From: G963664115 sp965216035
GTDB lineage: Bacteria; Acidobacteriota; Terriglobia; 20CM-2-55-15
Length of the DNA: 64,000 bases
Direction: 5' to 3'
NCBI GenBank assembly: GCA_965216035.1
Contig: CBDCFM010000020.1
Coordinates: 186,001 to 250,000 of the forward strand
Part shown: one piece after another, positions 35,900 to 44,144 of the stretch
Numbering within the stretch: position 1 is the stretch's first letter
Layout of the letters: the number at the start of each line of letters is the position of its first letter
Notes under the pieces: model-generated
Told to the model about the DNA's origin: nothing
What the model saw: only the letters and a program-made list of their open reading frames with translations
The model's database searches: none
Made by a program: the position numbers and the translations under genes

Positions 35900-36457
35900 T
35901 CGCGGGGCGATTCGATCAGTGAGGCCCGGCCGGGCAAGGCCGCAAACCTGGCTTTTGTTCGTGCGCCTTCATCGTAGAACAGCGGAGGTTTTTCACACCA
36001 ATCCGGAAACGCCGCTGTGATTGGCACTTCGGTCATTGGAACCTTCGGTAGGTCCCGCCCGACGCCCCCTGCCCACGCACCAGCGACTGCAGCCGCCCGA
36101 TCACTCGGATAAAATGTCAGACGAGGATCCGATCTTCATTGAAAAAAGCCTCTCATTTTTCCTATCCGCGGGAACTTCCGATTGGAGGCTATCGGTAAAT
36201 TGTCCAGTCGGGAGGCAAGACTGGTAAGGACTGACGCAATTCCCATTCGCTAGCTCACAACGACTGATTGCGGAACCGGCGTATCATTCAGGCATCTTCC
36301 CGAAGCCCGCGCCCCCGGCGGATAGGCGTCGACAACCAGGCGACAATCGCGACAATGTTGTCGATGTTGACACGGATTTATCCAGTCGCCGCCCACGCAT
36401 GTTCGTGAGGATGTTACGTTGTGGATTGCGTGCGGGCTTGCTTGATGCGATGCCTTC
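35900..36457. other. Intergenic, no intact gene
   Basis: About 560 bp after the second dehydrogenase gene. I find no supported gene, tRNA or hairpin of note. The right-hand part may belong to the decayed transposable element that follows. Confidence 0.4.
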
Positions 36458-36780
36458 GTGGCTATCGGTATCGCATACCGCCCGCGGTATCCGGAAACGA
36501 CAATCCTGTATCAGGTCGTCGCCGGACAACTGGAAACATTCCTTGCCAGACAACAGGAGCGCGACCGGCCGGTCCTCCGATTTGTTGAAAAGGAACTCCG
36601 TGCCTTTCTGGATTGCGGCATTCTCGCGCGGGGTCTCCTGCGGCTTCATGCCCCGCCTGTGGACAGGATCGGTTGCTGGCGTTTTCCTGTAAAGCCGGCG
36701 TCTGGTGTCCCTCGTTTTGTGACGACTGGTGGACGACGCTGTCTACGCTTCTCTCCCGCCGATCACCCGGTGACAGGCAA
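36458..36780 (+). pseudogene. IS91-type transposase N-terminal remnant, frameshifted
   Basis: One frame reads YRPRYPETTILYQVVAGQL, then RFVEKELRAFLDCGILARG, which matches the start of IS91-family Y2 transposases. Similarity then passes to another frame with CPACGQDRLLAFSCKAG and WCPSFC, the zinc-binding cysteines of the same protein. The helicase-like catalytic part with the two tyrosines is absent. So this is a truncated, frameshifted remnant of a rolling-circle type element. Confidence 0.65.
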
Positions 36781-36962
36781 GACTCGCTTCCGGCCTGCCC
36801 GCTACGGCTTTGGCCGGACCGGACTTTCACCAGTTGGATTCTTATCGAAAGGTTTCATCGGCTCACATCGAATTCCCCTTTCCCAAGCTTCGGTTGGCGC
36901 GATATACCGCTTATCCGCAGCATGGTGGGCGCGATGACGGTTGCCGGGATTTTACGGGTATT

Positions 36963-37412
36963 CTATCGTCCGCGCTGCCGGCGATACTCAGCGAGACGCG
37001 CCTCCATTATTCTCAATCGCTCGCCGACCTGCCCGTTTCCACCGCCAACTTCACTCCCGTCAGGCCGCGTGATGAAGGTCCATTCCACCATGTTCGATCC
37101 GTCTCGTGACGGGCGGCCCAATATGTGGATTCGATCCCCAGGCTTGAACTGATCCAACGTCCAGCCTGCTCGCCGGAGATTGATGACGCTGTCTCCCTCC
37201 GCCATCCAGGATTCTGTTTCACCTCGCTCATTCGTCACGTCAAAGTAAATCCGCGAATGCGGGTTGATCGCTCAAAATTCGGTCACCACGCCTTCGATTT
37301 CCATGCGCTCATCGACGATGTAGTGTGCCGCGGGGTTATGGTGGGCCAAGGCGGGCACTGAAACCAGAAGTGCGCCATAGACAAAGATCAAGCTCTTGCC
37401 TGTCATCATCTC
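36963..37412 (-). pseudogene. DUF6152 gene interrupted by an in-frame TGA
   Basis: From the ATG at 37412 (GGAGGACAG upstream) the frame gives signal peptide SLIFVYGALLVSVPALA, then HHNPAAHYIVDERMEIEG and VVTEF. A TGA follows at 37272-37270, and the same frame continues AINPHSRIYFDVTNERGE and FKPGDRIHILGRPSRDG to a TAG at 36963. The HH and NPH motifs show that both halves belong to one DUF6152 protein. A single C-to-T change (CGA to TGA) would explain it. It lies just downstream of the secreted-protein gene 37426-38277. Confidence 0.75.
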
Positions 37413-37425
37413 ACTGTCCTCCACA

Positions 37426-38277
37426 TCAGCGTTGCCCGGAGATCGACTCGCAAGGGGCATCCAGCAAATCCACCTCGGGCGTAAGGAGTCTAGTATGTTC
37501 GAGCACCAGCGGCTCTCGAAACGTGACCGGATCGATTAGCGTGAACTGCATGTGCAGTCGGCGGCCATCCTCGCTGAGGGTGTAGCGCTCAATACTGCTC
37601 GCGTTATCGGCGTTGTGAATAGCCAGGTTGTCTTCGGCGACGTTAGCCGCGACATGCACGGTGTCCACCACCAGCGTAGATCCCTCGTACCAACCAATCG
37701 AATGACCCAGCGGGCTGGGTTGTGCGTCTTGTGTATGACCGCGTCCATCCGTGTAGATGACGCGGTCCGACGCCATGTCTTCTGCCCTGATGACGATGCG
37801 GTCGTCGTTCTGCTCGATCAGGATAGGGTCGTTGTGCAGTATGGTGCGAAAGGCCCCGAAGTACTCACACTGAATAGAGGGATCGTCGGCGTGGTCGTAC
37901 GTTGCCGCGTAGTCTGTACCTCTTTCGGTTAACAGAGCGGCTATGGCTCGCTGGTTGTGATCGCGGACGGCTTGCCGGATTTCTGCGGCTGACAGATGGT
38001 CGTTCTCCGGGAGCAGGAGCTCACGAAGGTACTCGTAGCTATCCCGGGTACAGTTGCAGGCAAAGAGATCCTCGAGGGTCCAATCTGGGTGCTCGACAGA
38101 GGTTGTGGTCGTGCTCCACATGCCCGACAGGGCCGGAGGCGGCGGCTCTTGGGCCCCGGCGAACGGTATGCCGAGAACGAGAGTGCCCGCGACGGCCGCG
38201 CTAAGGAGTTTATGTTTGGCGACCCTCGCGAAGGTACGCGGCAGCGGGACTCCGCGCGGGGCGATAACCAGTCTCAT
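37426..38277 (-). CDS. Secreted protein of unknown function, [LI]xGxW family
   Basis: A 283-residue protein with signal peptide region LLSAAVAGTLVLGIPFAGAQ and mature motif ALSGMWSTTT. A CNCTRDSYEYL stretch gives two close cysteines. Later, VIYTDGRGHTQD, SIGWYEGSTLVVDT and LIDPVTFREPLVLEHTR parallel the other two family members at 25156-26043 and 27717-28499. The DUF6152 pseudogene follows 13 bp downstream, repeating the association seen near 27 kb. Function unknown. Confidence 0.78.
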   Translation of the reverse strand: MRLVIAPRGVPLPRTFARVAKHKLLSAAVAGTLVLGIPFAGAQEPPPPALSGMWSTTTTSVEHPDWTLEDLFACNCTRDSYEYLRELLLPENDHLSAAEIRQAVRDHNQRAIAALLTERGTDYAATYDHADDPSIQCEYFGAFRTILHNDPILIEQNDDRIVIRAEDMASDRVIYTDGRGHTQDAQPSPLGHSIGWYEGSTLVVDTVHVAANVAEDNLAIHNADNASSIERYTLSEDGRRLHMQFTLIDPVTFREPLVLEHTRLLTPEVDLLDAPCESISGQR

Positions 38278-38457
38278 GATTCCTCAATGACGGGCAGTTC
38301 TGTTTCTGATTCGATTTTACCTGATTCGGCCACGGATTGGCCCGCAAATTCGATGCTGAGGTTGATTTTTTGCTTGCCGATACAGACCACCCACACGTGA
38401 TATCGCCCTAAGTGCTTCTGCGGATCAAATCTTGCGCAAATCCTATGTAAACTACCG

Positions 38458-40002
38458 CTAGGAGTCTGCGCGGCAGAGCGCGAAGAAGTCGGATTCATTG
38501 GAATTTGAGAGGGTCTTCGGAGGAGAAGGGATCGATTTCTCCGATACGACAAGTTCAGAGCGGTACGGACACCAGTAGTTGGCCGTGTAGCGAGTTTGCC
38601 GGGTTCCGGTTTTCCGGATTATGCCCATTCGATCATCCCGTTCATTCGTCGTAAGTTGACCGCCAGAGTGACCAGATTCCACTCACCGGTCACCTTGTCC
38701 AAACCGCGTAGGCTGAACTGTCGGAATCCGAGCACCGACTTGATCCACCCGAACGGTGGCTCACCGATGTGCTTTCGGGCCCGGTAGCGATCACGCCCAC
38801 GCTTGGTTTGCATCTTTCTCACCATCCGGCCAAACGCAGTGTCTTGGGGTGGGAGTGGCGCATCGGCCAGATCCTTCTCGCGTCCCATCGGAACATACCC
38901 GTCAATTTTACGTTGTTCCAACATCCCCAGATTCGACTCGGATCGATATCCCGCATCGGCCAGGACGCGGGCGGGACGCTCTCCCAGATTGTCGTTCAGC
39001 GCATCCAGGTTGGGTTTCAACTGCCCCACGTCCGAGGCATTGTCGCTCACCGTTGTCGCCACGATGATCCGGGCCTCGGAATCCACCACCACCTGCGCGT
39101 TGTAGCATTGCTGGAAACCTTCGGTAGAGGTCTTCATGATCCGGCTTTCCGGATCTGTGAAGTTGTTCTGGGCCGTCGGCTTGGGTTCTCCCATCGGACG
39201 TTTGTATGGCTTCTTTCCGCATCCGGGCTTGTGATCTTCCCCGTTCCGGCCCGCTTCCTGGTCCGCGGCCATCTGACGGTCTTCGAGCCGCTTCATTGCC
39301 GCCTGGATCGTGGCCAGGCGCTTCTTGCGCGTCGACAACCCGTCGGGCAGTTCGTCGCCGCGCCGGTCGGAGCCGTAACGCTGATCTTCGTCCTCATCGG
39401 TCGCGGTGGCCCGGTTCAACAGATCCCGAATCTGTTCACCCAATTCGGTCTCCTGCTTTTTCATGCGTTCATAGCTCATCGCTTTGCGTTTGCCCGCATT
39501 CGCCCGCATCTTGGTCCCGTCCACCGCCACGGTCCCCATCTTCACCAGTCCCGCTTCCCGCGCCATCATCACCACTTGCACAAACAGGTTCCCGAACTCC
39601 TCAAGATGCAGTTTGCGAAAATCCGAGATCGTCCGGTGCGCGGGAAAGTTCTCCGCTCCCAACATCCGGAACGCCACGTCGTCGGTCAACTTCGCCGCGA
39701 TTTTCCGCGACGAGAACACTCCCGTCGCGTACCCGTAGATCAGCACCTTCACCATCATCCGCGGATCGTACGCCTGATTGCCCGGTCCGTCCGTTCCATA
39801 CCGCTGCTCGAACGCGCTCAAATCCATGGCGTCCACCGCATCCGATATGAAGTACGACAGGTGATCTTCGGCCAGCCAATCCCTCAGCGACGGCGGCATC
39901 AGCAGGCTCTGTTCTGGGATATAGGTTCGATAGGTTCGTGGCATGTCCTATCTTCAATCTTTATCCGCCCAATTCCGGTCCTTCTGCCGCGCAGGCTCCT
40001 AG
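38458..40002. mobile_element. IS1182-type insertion sequence
   Basis: A 1545-bp element. Its ends are CTAGGAGTCTGCGCGGCAG (38458-38476) and the complement CTGCCGCGCAGGCTCCTAG (39984-40002), matching at 18 of 19 positions. It encodes one complete transposase on the minus strand. No target duplication is obvious (ACCG left, CCCG right). The right end forms part of a 13-bp hairpin with flanking DNA (39996-40023). Confidence 0.85.
38619..39944 (-). CDS. IS1182/IS5-like DDE transposase
   Basis: A 441-residue transposase starting MPRTYRTYIPEQSLLMPPS, a typical IS1182-family N-terminus. DDE residues are plausible at AVDGTKMRAN (first Asp), VLADAGYRSE (second Asp) and the C-terminal TGEWNLVTLAVNLRR (Glu). 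The frame is complete and undamaged, so the element could be active. A long plus-strand frame antisense to it is a shadow. Confidence 0.93.
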   Translation of the reverse strand: MPRTYRTYIPEQSLLMPPSLRDWLAEDHLSYFISDAVDAMDLSAFEQRYGTDGPGNQAYDPRMMVKVLIYGYATGVFSSRKIAAKLTDDVAFRMLGAENFPAHRTISDFRKLHLEEFGNLFVQVVMMAREAGLVKMGTVAVDGTKMRANAGKRKAMSYERMKKQETELGEQIRDLLNRATATDEDEDQRYGSDRRGDELPDGLSTRKKRLATIQAAMKRLEDRQMAADQEAGRNGEDHKPGCGKKPYKRPMGEPKPTAQNNFTDPESRIMKTSTEGFQQCYNAQVVVDSEARIIVATTVSDNASDVGQLKPNLDALNDNLGERPARVLADAGYRSESNLGMLEQRKIDGYVPMGREKDLADAPLPPQDTAFGRMVRKMQTKRGRDRYRARKHIGEPPFGWIKSVLGFRQFSLRGLDKVTGEWNLVTLAVNLRRMNGMIEWA

Positions 40003-40023
40003 CCCGCCGAGGCGGGTTAGGAG
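39996..40023. terminator. Hairpin across the IS right junction
   Basis: CTCCTAGCCCGCC pairs with GGCGGGTTAGGAG across GA, with one mismatch in 13. Half of the left arm is IS end and the rest is flanking DNA. It may be a target-site hairpin used by the element or a terminator. Confidence 0.4.
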
Positions 40024-40034
40024 GAGAAGAAGGA

Positions 40035-40439
40035 ATGGCATACGAACTCTCAGGTAAGGATTTCACCCCTCCGGACGTCCACGGAAAGGTCACGGGCAGA
40101 GCACAGTACGCCGAGGATTTTCAGGCCGAGGGCGTGGCGTTTTGTAAGCTCTTAATCAGCCCAGTTCCCCACGGAAGAGTCTCGAACATCGATGCGTCGG
40201 CAGCGCTCGCGATGGAGGGGGTCTTCGCCGTACTGACTGCCGAGGAGTTGCCCGCTCTCCCAGCGCCTGAATTTCCAATCTTGACCAACGAGCCGATGTA
40301 CGTTGGCGCACCGATGCTCGCCGTGGCGGCCGTGGACGAGGCGACGGCCGAGAACGCAACCGAGCGGATCACCTACGATCTCGAGCCACTGCCTTTCACG
40401 GTAGACCCCTTGGAGAGCTTCTATCCCGGGGGCGGATAA
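40035..40439 (+). pseudogene. Truncated xanthine dehydrogenase/aldehyde oxidase large subunit
   Basis: From the ATG at 40035 (GGAGGAGAAGAAGG upstream) the product begins MAYELSGKDFTPPDVHGKVT, then RAQYAEDFQAEGVAFCKLL, PHGRVSNIDASAAL and TYDLEPLPFTVDPLES, the N-terminal part of the molybdopterin-binding subunit. It ends after 134 residues at FYPGGG and TAA, whereas the family runs to about 750. All cofactor-binding parts are missing, so the gene is a 5' remnant. It sits 33 bp from the IS1182 end. Confidence 0.8.
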
Positions 40440-40550
40440 GCGAAATAAGCAGGGTCTGACGGCTATGGCAGCACGGACGTTGTAGTCGTATGGGTGATAT
40501 GTCAACCCGCGTCGCGCCGAAGGCCGTCGCGCGAGTGTGCCGTCGTGATG

Positions 40551-41192
40551 TCAGTCGCCGGGTGGAAAGAAGATGCCAAAAGCATCTGGGCCTCCGGACC
40601 GCAGGTCGATCATTAATTCGGTTCGCTCGACACCTGGAACCGTCTCCAATAGAGCAGCGAACTCTCCCGCCCAGATTTCACTCGCTTCGTCGTGGAACAC
40701 GATGATCGACCGTGCGCCAACGAGGGTCCCGCTTGGAAGTCCGTACCCGCTTTCGTGGTAGTCCAGGGATCCGGCCCAGACAGTGGGCGTGTAACCCTGC
40801 AATTCCAGTAGTTCCTTGACACGTTGGAGAAGGGAGCTGTCTGAACGATCACCCGTGAGTAGCTGTATCGACAATCGTGCATTGGCCTGATTTATGACAC
40901 CTTCCCCCGCCCGGGTTCGTTGTTCTGACTGCACCTGTGCCGTACCCGCTGTTTCGCCTGACCTCAGTTCTACACTATCTTCCAATTGGTTTGAGTCGGA
41001 AACCACGAAAGTCGATGGAAATCCTGAATAGAAGAAGGAAAAGGCTACCAGCGTCAAACCGGTCAAACCCACACCGAGCCTTGCGATCGCAGTGCCCGTA
41101 CCCACCTCTATCCCCTTGACCTTCACTCGACCCACTAGTGCCACCAGCAATAACGCTATGCCAAACGTGAGAAGGGCCCATTCAATGCTCAT
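40551..41192 (-). CDS. Membrane protein with a C-terminal soluble domain, unknown
   Basis: A 213-residue protein. Two hydrophobic segments (ALLTFGIALLLVALVG and ARLGVGLTGLTLVAFSFFYSG) occupy the first 60 residues. The rest is soluble (LSIQLLTGDRSDSSLLQRV, then SIIVFHDEASEIWAGEFAAL), perhaps periplasmic. The start ATG overlaps the TGA of a short upstream frame as ATGA. No family recognised. The C-terminal part, with alternating strands and a quoted angle-like comparison of position, resembles sensor or LytR-C-like domains only loosely. Confidence 0.6.
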   Translation of the reverse strand: MSIEWALLTFGIALLLVALVGRVKVKGIEVGTGTAIARLGVGLTGLTLVAFSFFYSGFPSTFVVSDSNQLEDSVELRSGETAGTAQVQSEQRTRAGEGVINQANARLSIQLLTGDRSDSSLLQRVKELLELQGYTPTVWAGSLDYHESGYGLPSGTLVGARSIIVFHDEASEIWAGEFAALLETVPGVERTELMIDLRSGGPDAFGIFFPPGD

Positions 41193-41362
41193 ATCGATCT
41201 TGCCTCTCGAAGTCCTCGCTCGCCGGCAGCCAGACTACGGCAACGATGAGAACGACGATTGATTGCAACCGCACGACCGGGCTCGGTGTCCTTCACAATC
41301 CCCATTTCGCCCGAGCCGCCTTTTCGGATTCGCGCTCGCTCGGCGCCGGGGCTGGGTGCCAT
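41189..41362 (-). pseudogene. Short frame resembling a decayed Ser/Thr kinase N-terminus
   Basis: A 57-codon frame from ATG 41362 includes GGSGEMGIVKDTEPGRAVAI, which looks like the glycine loop and VAIK strand of Hanks-type kinases (GGMGxVYxAxDTxLGRxVAIK) with about three residues lost and the Lys replaced by Asn. Nothing of the rest of a kinase follows. Its TGA overlaps the next gene's ATG. It could be a remnant or a chance resemblance. Confidence 0.35.
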
Positions 41363-41749
41363 GGGTGTACGTCGTCAAAGTAATTCGCCCAGAATTGCTG
41401 GTCTGCTAAGAGACGATCTTCACGTTATACCACTCCAATCTTCAAGACTTCGTCACCAAATCAAAATCTTCGCAAACTGGTTCGGGGAACTGAAGGAACG
41501 CGTGCCGGTTTCATAGCACGAGTGTCGCACCCCAACGATAATCGAGTCCAGCGTCTCAATTTCTTGCCCCGTATATAGGCGAAAAGCTGAGAAGCTGAAC
41601 TGAACTGGATCGGTGTCTGGCGCTGCCAGGCCTGGCACAGGTGTCACGGCGGCGTGATCAACTCGCAACCATTCGGGACAAGTTCGACCTTCGAATCTTA
41701 AGTTGACAGTACCGACTTCCCCTATCGGCCAAAAGCGGTCATTCCCAAA
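41363..41749. other. Intergenic, no gene seen
   Basis: Lower GC than its surroundings. No supported gene, hairpin or RNA. Confidence 0.4.
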
Positions 41750-42733
41750 CTACTCCAACACCGCGAGCTTCGCGCTGGCGCACTCCAGCATGATGGACAT
41801 GTAGCGGTCGAATGGCTCTTCGCCGATGAGCAAGGGGTGCGCGCCTTCCGGATAACGCTGGCGCAACTGCTCGTGCAATTCGAGCGTATTCATCGAGATC
41901 CCAGGGTGGGCGCCGAGTGCGGTCTCCGCCCTTAACGGCCGGGCGAAGTCGTCGAACACGTGCTTGAAGTCCACGAGCGATTCCTGAGTCGGCATCCCCG
42001 TGCCGCTCAAGAACAACACCGTGTGAGTGCGCCCCAGGTGCTTAGCCGGTGCCAGCATGGCCAGTGTGCCCGCCGTATGGCCGGGGGTGAGCGCGAGCGT
42101 GACCGTCGTGTCTCCCAGTGTCAGCTCCTGGCCATCGGTCACAACCATGTCCCGCCTCGGCCTCGGCCGCTCGTCGGAGAGCGCCAGATCCCAATCCGGG
42201 CCACTGATCAGGATTCGTGCCCCGTACGTTTCCTGGAGATAGGACGCTCCACCCACGTGGTCATTGTGACCATGCCCGATAACGATGTACTTGATCCGGG
42301 CGGGGTCGAGGCCCATCTTCTCGAGGCCCGGGACCAGCACGTCGCGGGCCTCGTCGGGGGAGTTGAGGCTATCCATCAGGATGAGGCCCTCGCTCGTTTC
42401 AATGACCCAAGCACCCACGTCGTTGAAGCCGATGTAATAGAGGTTCTCGAAAACCCGTACTGGTTCCACGACGTAGTCTTCGATCGGCCCCAGCCCAGCG
42501 TCCTGCCTCACCAGCGCAGCCCGCCGGGGACCCGTCGGCGAGCAGAATGACTCCGCCTCAGCGATCAGATCGGACCGGGCCAGCTCCATCGCCGCGCCGA
42601 TGTGCTGTTGAGCCCCCTCCGATGCCGCCAACGCCTCGGCAGTCGGAACGCGGGGCCTTTGGGCCCTGAGTCCCTGCGAGGCGGCTACTGTGGTGAGGGC
42701 GACGGCCATTGCGGCTAACACATTCCTGAACAT
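41750..42733 (-). CDS. Secreted metallo-beta-lactamase-fold hydrolase
   Basis: A 327-residue protein with signal peptide VLAAMAVALTTVAASQGLRA. Metal motif IGHGHNDHVGGASYL (HxHxDH) is followed by TPGHTAGTLAML. The arrangement resembles subclass B3 lactamases and related periplasmic hydrolases, but a B3-type function is not implied. GLILMDSLNSPDEARDVLVPG precedes the metal site. It stands alone on the minus strand. A second secreted member of the fold is at 26115-27212. Confidence 0.87.
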   Translation of the reverse strand: MFRNVLAAMAVALTTVAASQGLRAQRPRVPTAEALAASEGAQQHIGAAMELARSDLIAEAESFCSPTGPRRAALVRQDAGLGPIEDYVVEPVRVFENLYYIGFNDVGAWVIETSEGLILMDSLNSPDEARDVLVPGLEKMGLDPARIKYIVIGHGHNDHVGGASYLQETYGARILISGPDWDLALSDERPRPRRDMVVTDGQELTLGDTTVTLALTPGHTAGTLAMLAPAKHLGRTHTVLFLSGTGMPTQESLVDFKHVFDDFARPLRAETALGAHPGISMNTLELHEQLRQRYPEGAHPLLIGEEPFDRYMSIMLECASAKLAVLE

Positions 42734-43373
42734 CTAGCTTCCTCCTCCGGGCTCAGCCCCAACGCCAAGCGCCGACACGATCGATAGGCGTCCTGAACCG
42801 CCCCGGGTTTTCCGGAGACCGTTTTCGTTGACTGCCGCCACAATGACGGCAGCCGCTTGATTCCGATATTACACCTGCTCGCGCGACGGCCTGCCCCCGC
42901 GCACGGGTTGACATAGCACCCATACGGCGACACGGACCGCACTGCCATAGGTGTCGGACCCGGCTTGACCGCTTATCCGCTCCGGCCCCTGGATGAGATA
43001 TTTCTGCAGTGGGGCGATATCCAAGAGCGCGGCTCGAGTGCGGATAGCAAAGTAATCGTTGGCCCTTTTTTCTACAAGAGAATTTTGCTATCAGAATGGT
43101 TTGACCCGGCGTAACGCTGGCCCCTAGCCGGCATCCGGGTTCACCGTTTGTGCTGCTAGCGCCATGGCACGCCATTGGCTCAGGGTTGCCGGTTGCCGCC
43201 AGGATGGCAGCGCTACGATCGGACCAAATTTCAAATATCTTTGCTTAGGTTAGTGGCGAGAGGGGCTAGAAGCCGATGTGTAAGGGGAACAATGAGTTCG
43301 CCACCCCAGCGATGGGTGCGAATTCATGCTCCCCTTGATCATCCAGGAGTCAGGCGGGACCGGCCGGAAATTC
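42734..43373. other. Intergenic, no gene seen
   Basis: 640 bp between the metallohydrolase start and the propeller gene. Frames of up to 140 codons exist here but none has a ribosome site, family motif or even codon use. Probably spacer with the metallohydrolase promoter at its left. Confidence 0.4.
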
Positions 43374-44144
43374 CTAGAACAGCTCCGGCACGTGGAAACT
43401 CAACACTGCGTTCTCCTTCATGTCGGACACGATGACCGTCTGGTTCTTCGGGTCCAGCGCCATGCCAAAGGGCTTAACGAGCACCTCACCGGGTCCGGCA
43501 AAAGTCCAGCGCGGTTCAATGTTGCCATCGTCTTCGTGGATGTCCCAGACGCCCACATGAGGCGCCGTGTCGTCCGCTCCTCGGATGGCGGCAAAAATCA
43601 AGCCGCGCGGTGGGAAAACACGAAGCGCTCTGAGACCGGACAGCTCCGCCTTCGCCCCCTGAATGGTCCTGAGCGGCGTCGCGTTGCCTTGGGCCGTACG
43701 CTCAAAGATGAATATGCCGCGGTTGCCCCCGGTGACCAGCAGATCGTTGACGGTATCGACCGCAACCTGTCCCTGGGCTCCCTCCAGAATTCGGATCGGC
43801 GCCACATTGCCATTCGCCTCCCGCGGGAAGACCAGGACTCTTCCTGAGTCGGGAACCAGGATTTCGTTGTTAACCGGATCGACCACCATCTTGTCGGGCC
43901 GTCGCAGCTGAGTCCGGCTGCCTTGAATCACTCGCAGCGGAGGCTCTGCTCCATCAGCTCCGCCCGGAAACGTCATGATCGCCTGGGCAAACTGTTGCGG
44001 CACCACAACCTCGTCGTTAACCTCGTCGTATTCGATGCCGTGCATCGTTCGGCCCAGGAGTGTCGACTGTCCTTCGATTCTACGCGTCGGGGCAGCTGCT
44101 CCATCCGCCAACCTGGCGAAAGCCGCAATTTGCGGGTGAGCCAC
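43374..44144 (-). CDS. C-terminal part of a split beta-propeller protein
   Basis: A 256-residue frame that continues the 44145-45548 frame without shift after a single TGA. Its blades follow the same repeat rule: APTRRIEGQSTLLGRTMHGI, then PPLRVIQGSRTQLRRPDKMV and VAPIRILEGAQGQVAVDTV. It ends KPFGMALDPKNQTVIVSDM and VPELF. A paralogous copy of this last stretch lies at 46366-46505. On its own it has no signal peptide, so it is functional only if the stop is read through or if re-initiation at GTG 44144 occurs. Confidence 0.6.
   Translation of the reverse strand: MAHPQIAAFARLADGAAAPTRRIEGQSTLLGRTMHGIEYDEVNDEVVVPQQFAQAIMTFPGGADGAEPPLRVIQGSRTQLRRPDKMVVDPVNNEILVPDSGRVLVFPREANGNVAPIRILEGAQGQVAVDTVNDLLVTGGNRGIFIFERTAQGNATPLRTIQGAKAELSGLRALRVFPPRGLIFAAIRGADDTAPHVGVWDIHEDDGNIEPRWTFAGPGEVLVKPFGMALDPKNQTVIVSDMKENAVLSFHVPELF

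Noticed and set aside
36458..37152. Overlapping frames after the second dehydrogenase as intact genes
   Set aside because: Only the first part of two frames matches a transposase; the rest lacks motifs and consistent codon use.
38769..40439. A 556-codon plus-strand frame spanning the IS and the start of the xanthine dehydrogenase remnant
   Set aside because: Its first three quarters are antisense to the intact transposase gene; only the part from 40035 has family motifs and a ribosome site.
41750..42733. Antibiotic-resistance beta-lactamase
   Set aside because: The metal motif fits the fold, but most secreted members of this fold are not lactamases, and nothing nearby indicates resistance.
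42753..43175. A 140-codon minus-strand frame in the gap after the metallohydrolase gene
   Set aside because: No ribosome site, no recognisable motif and uneven composition.
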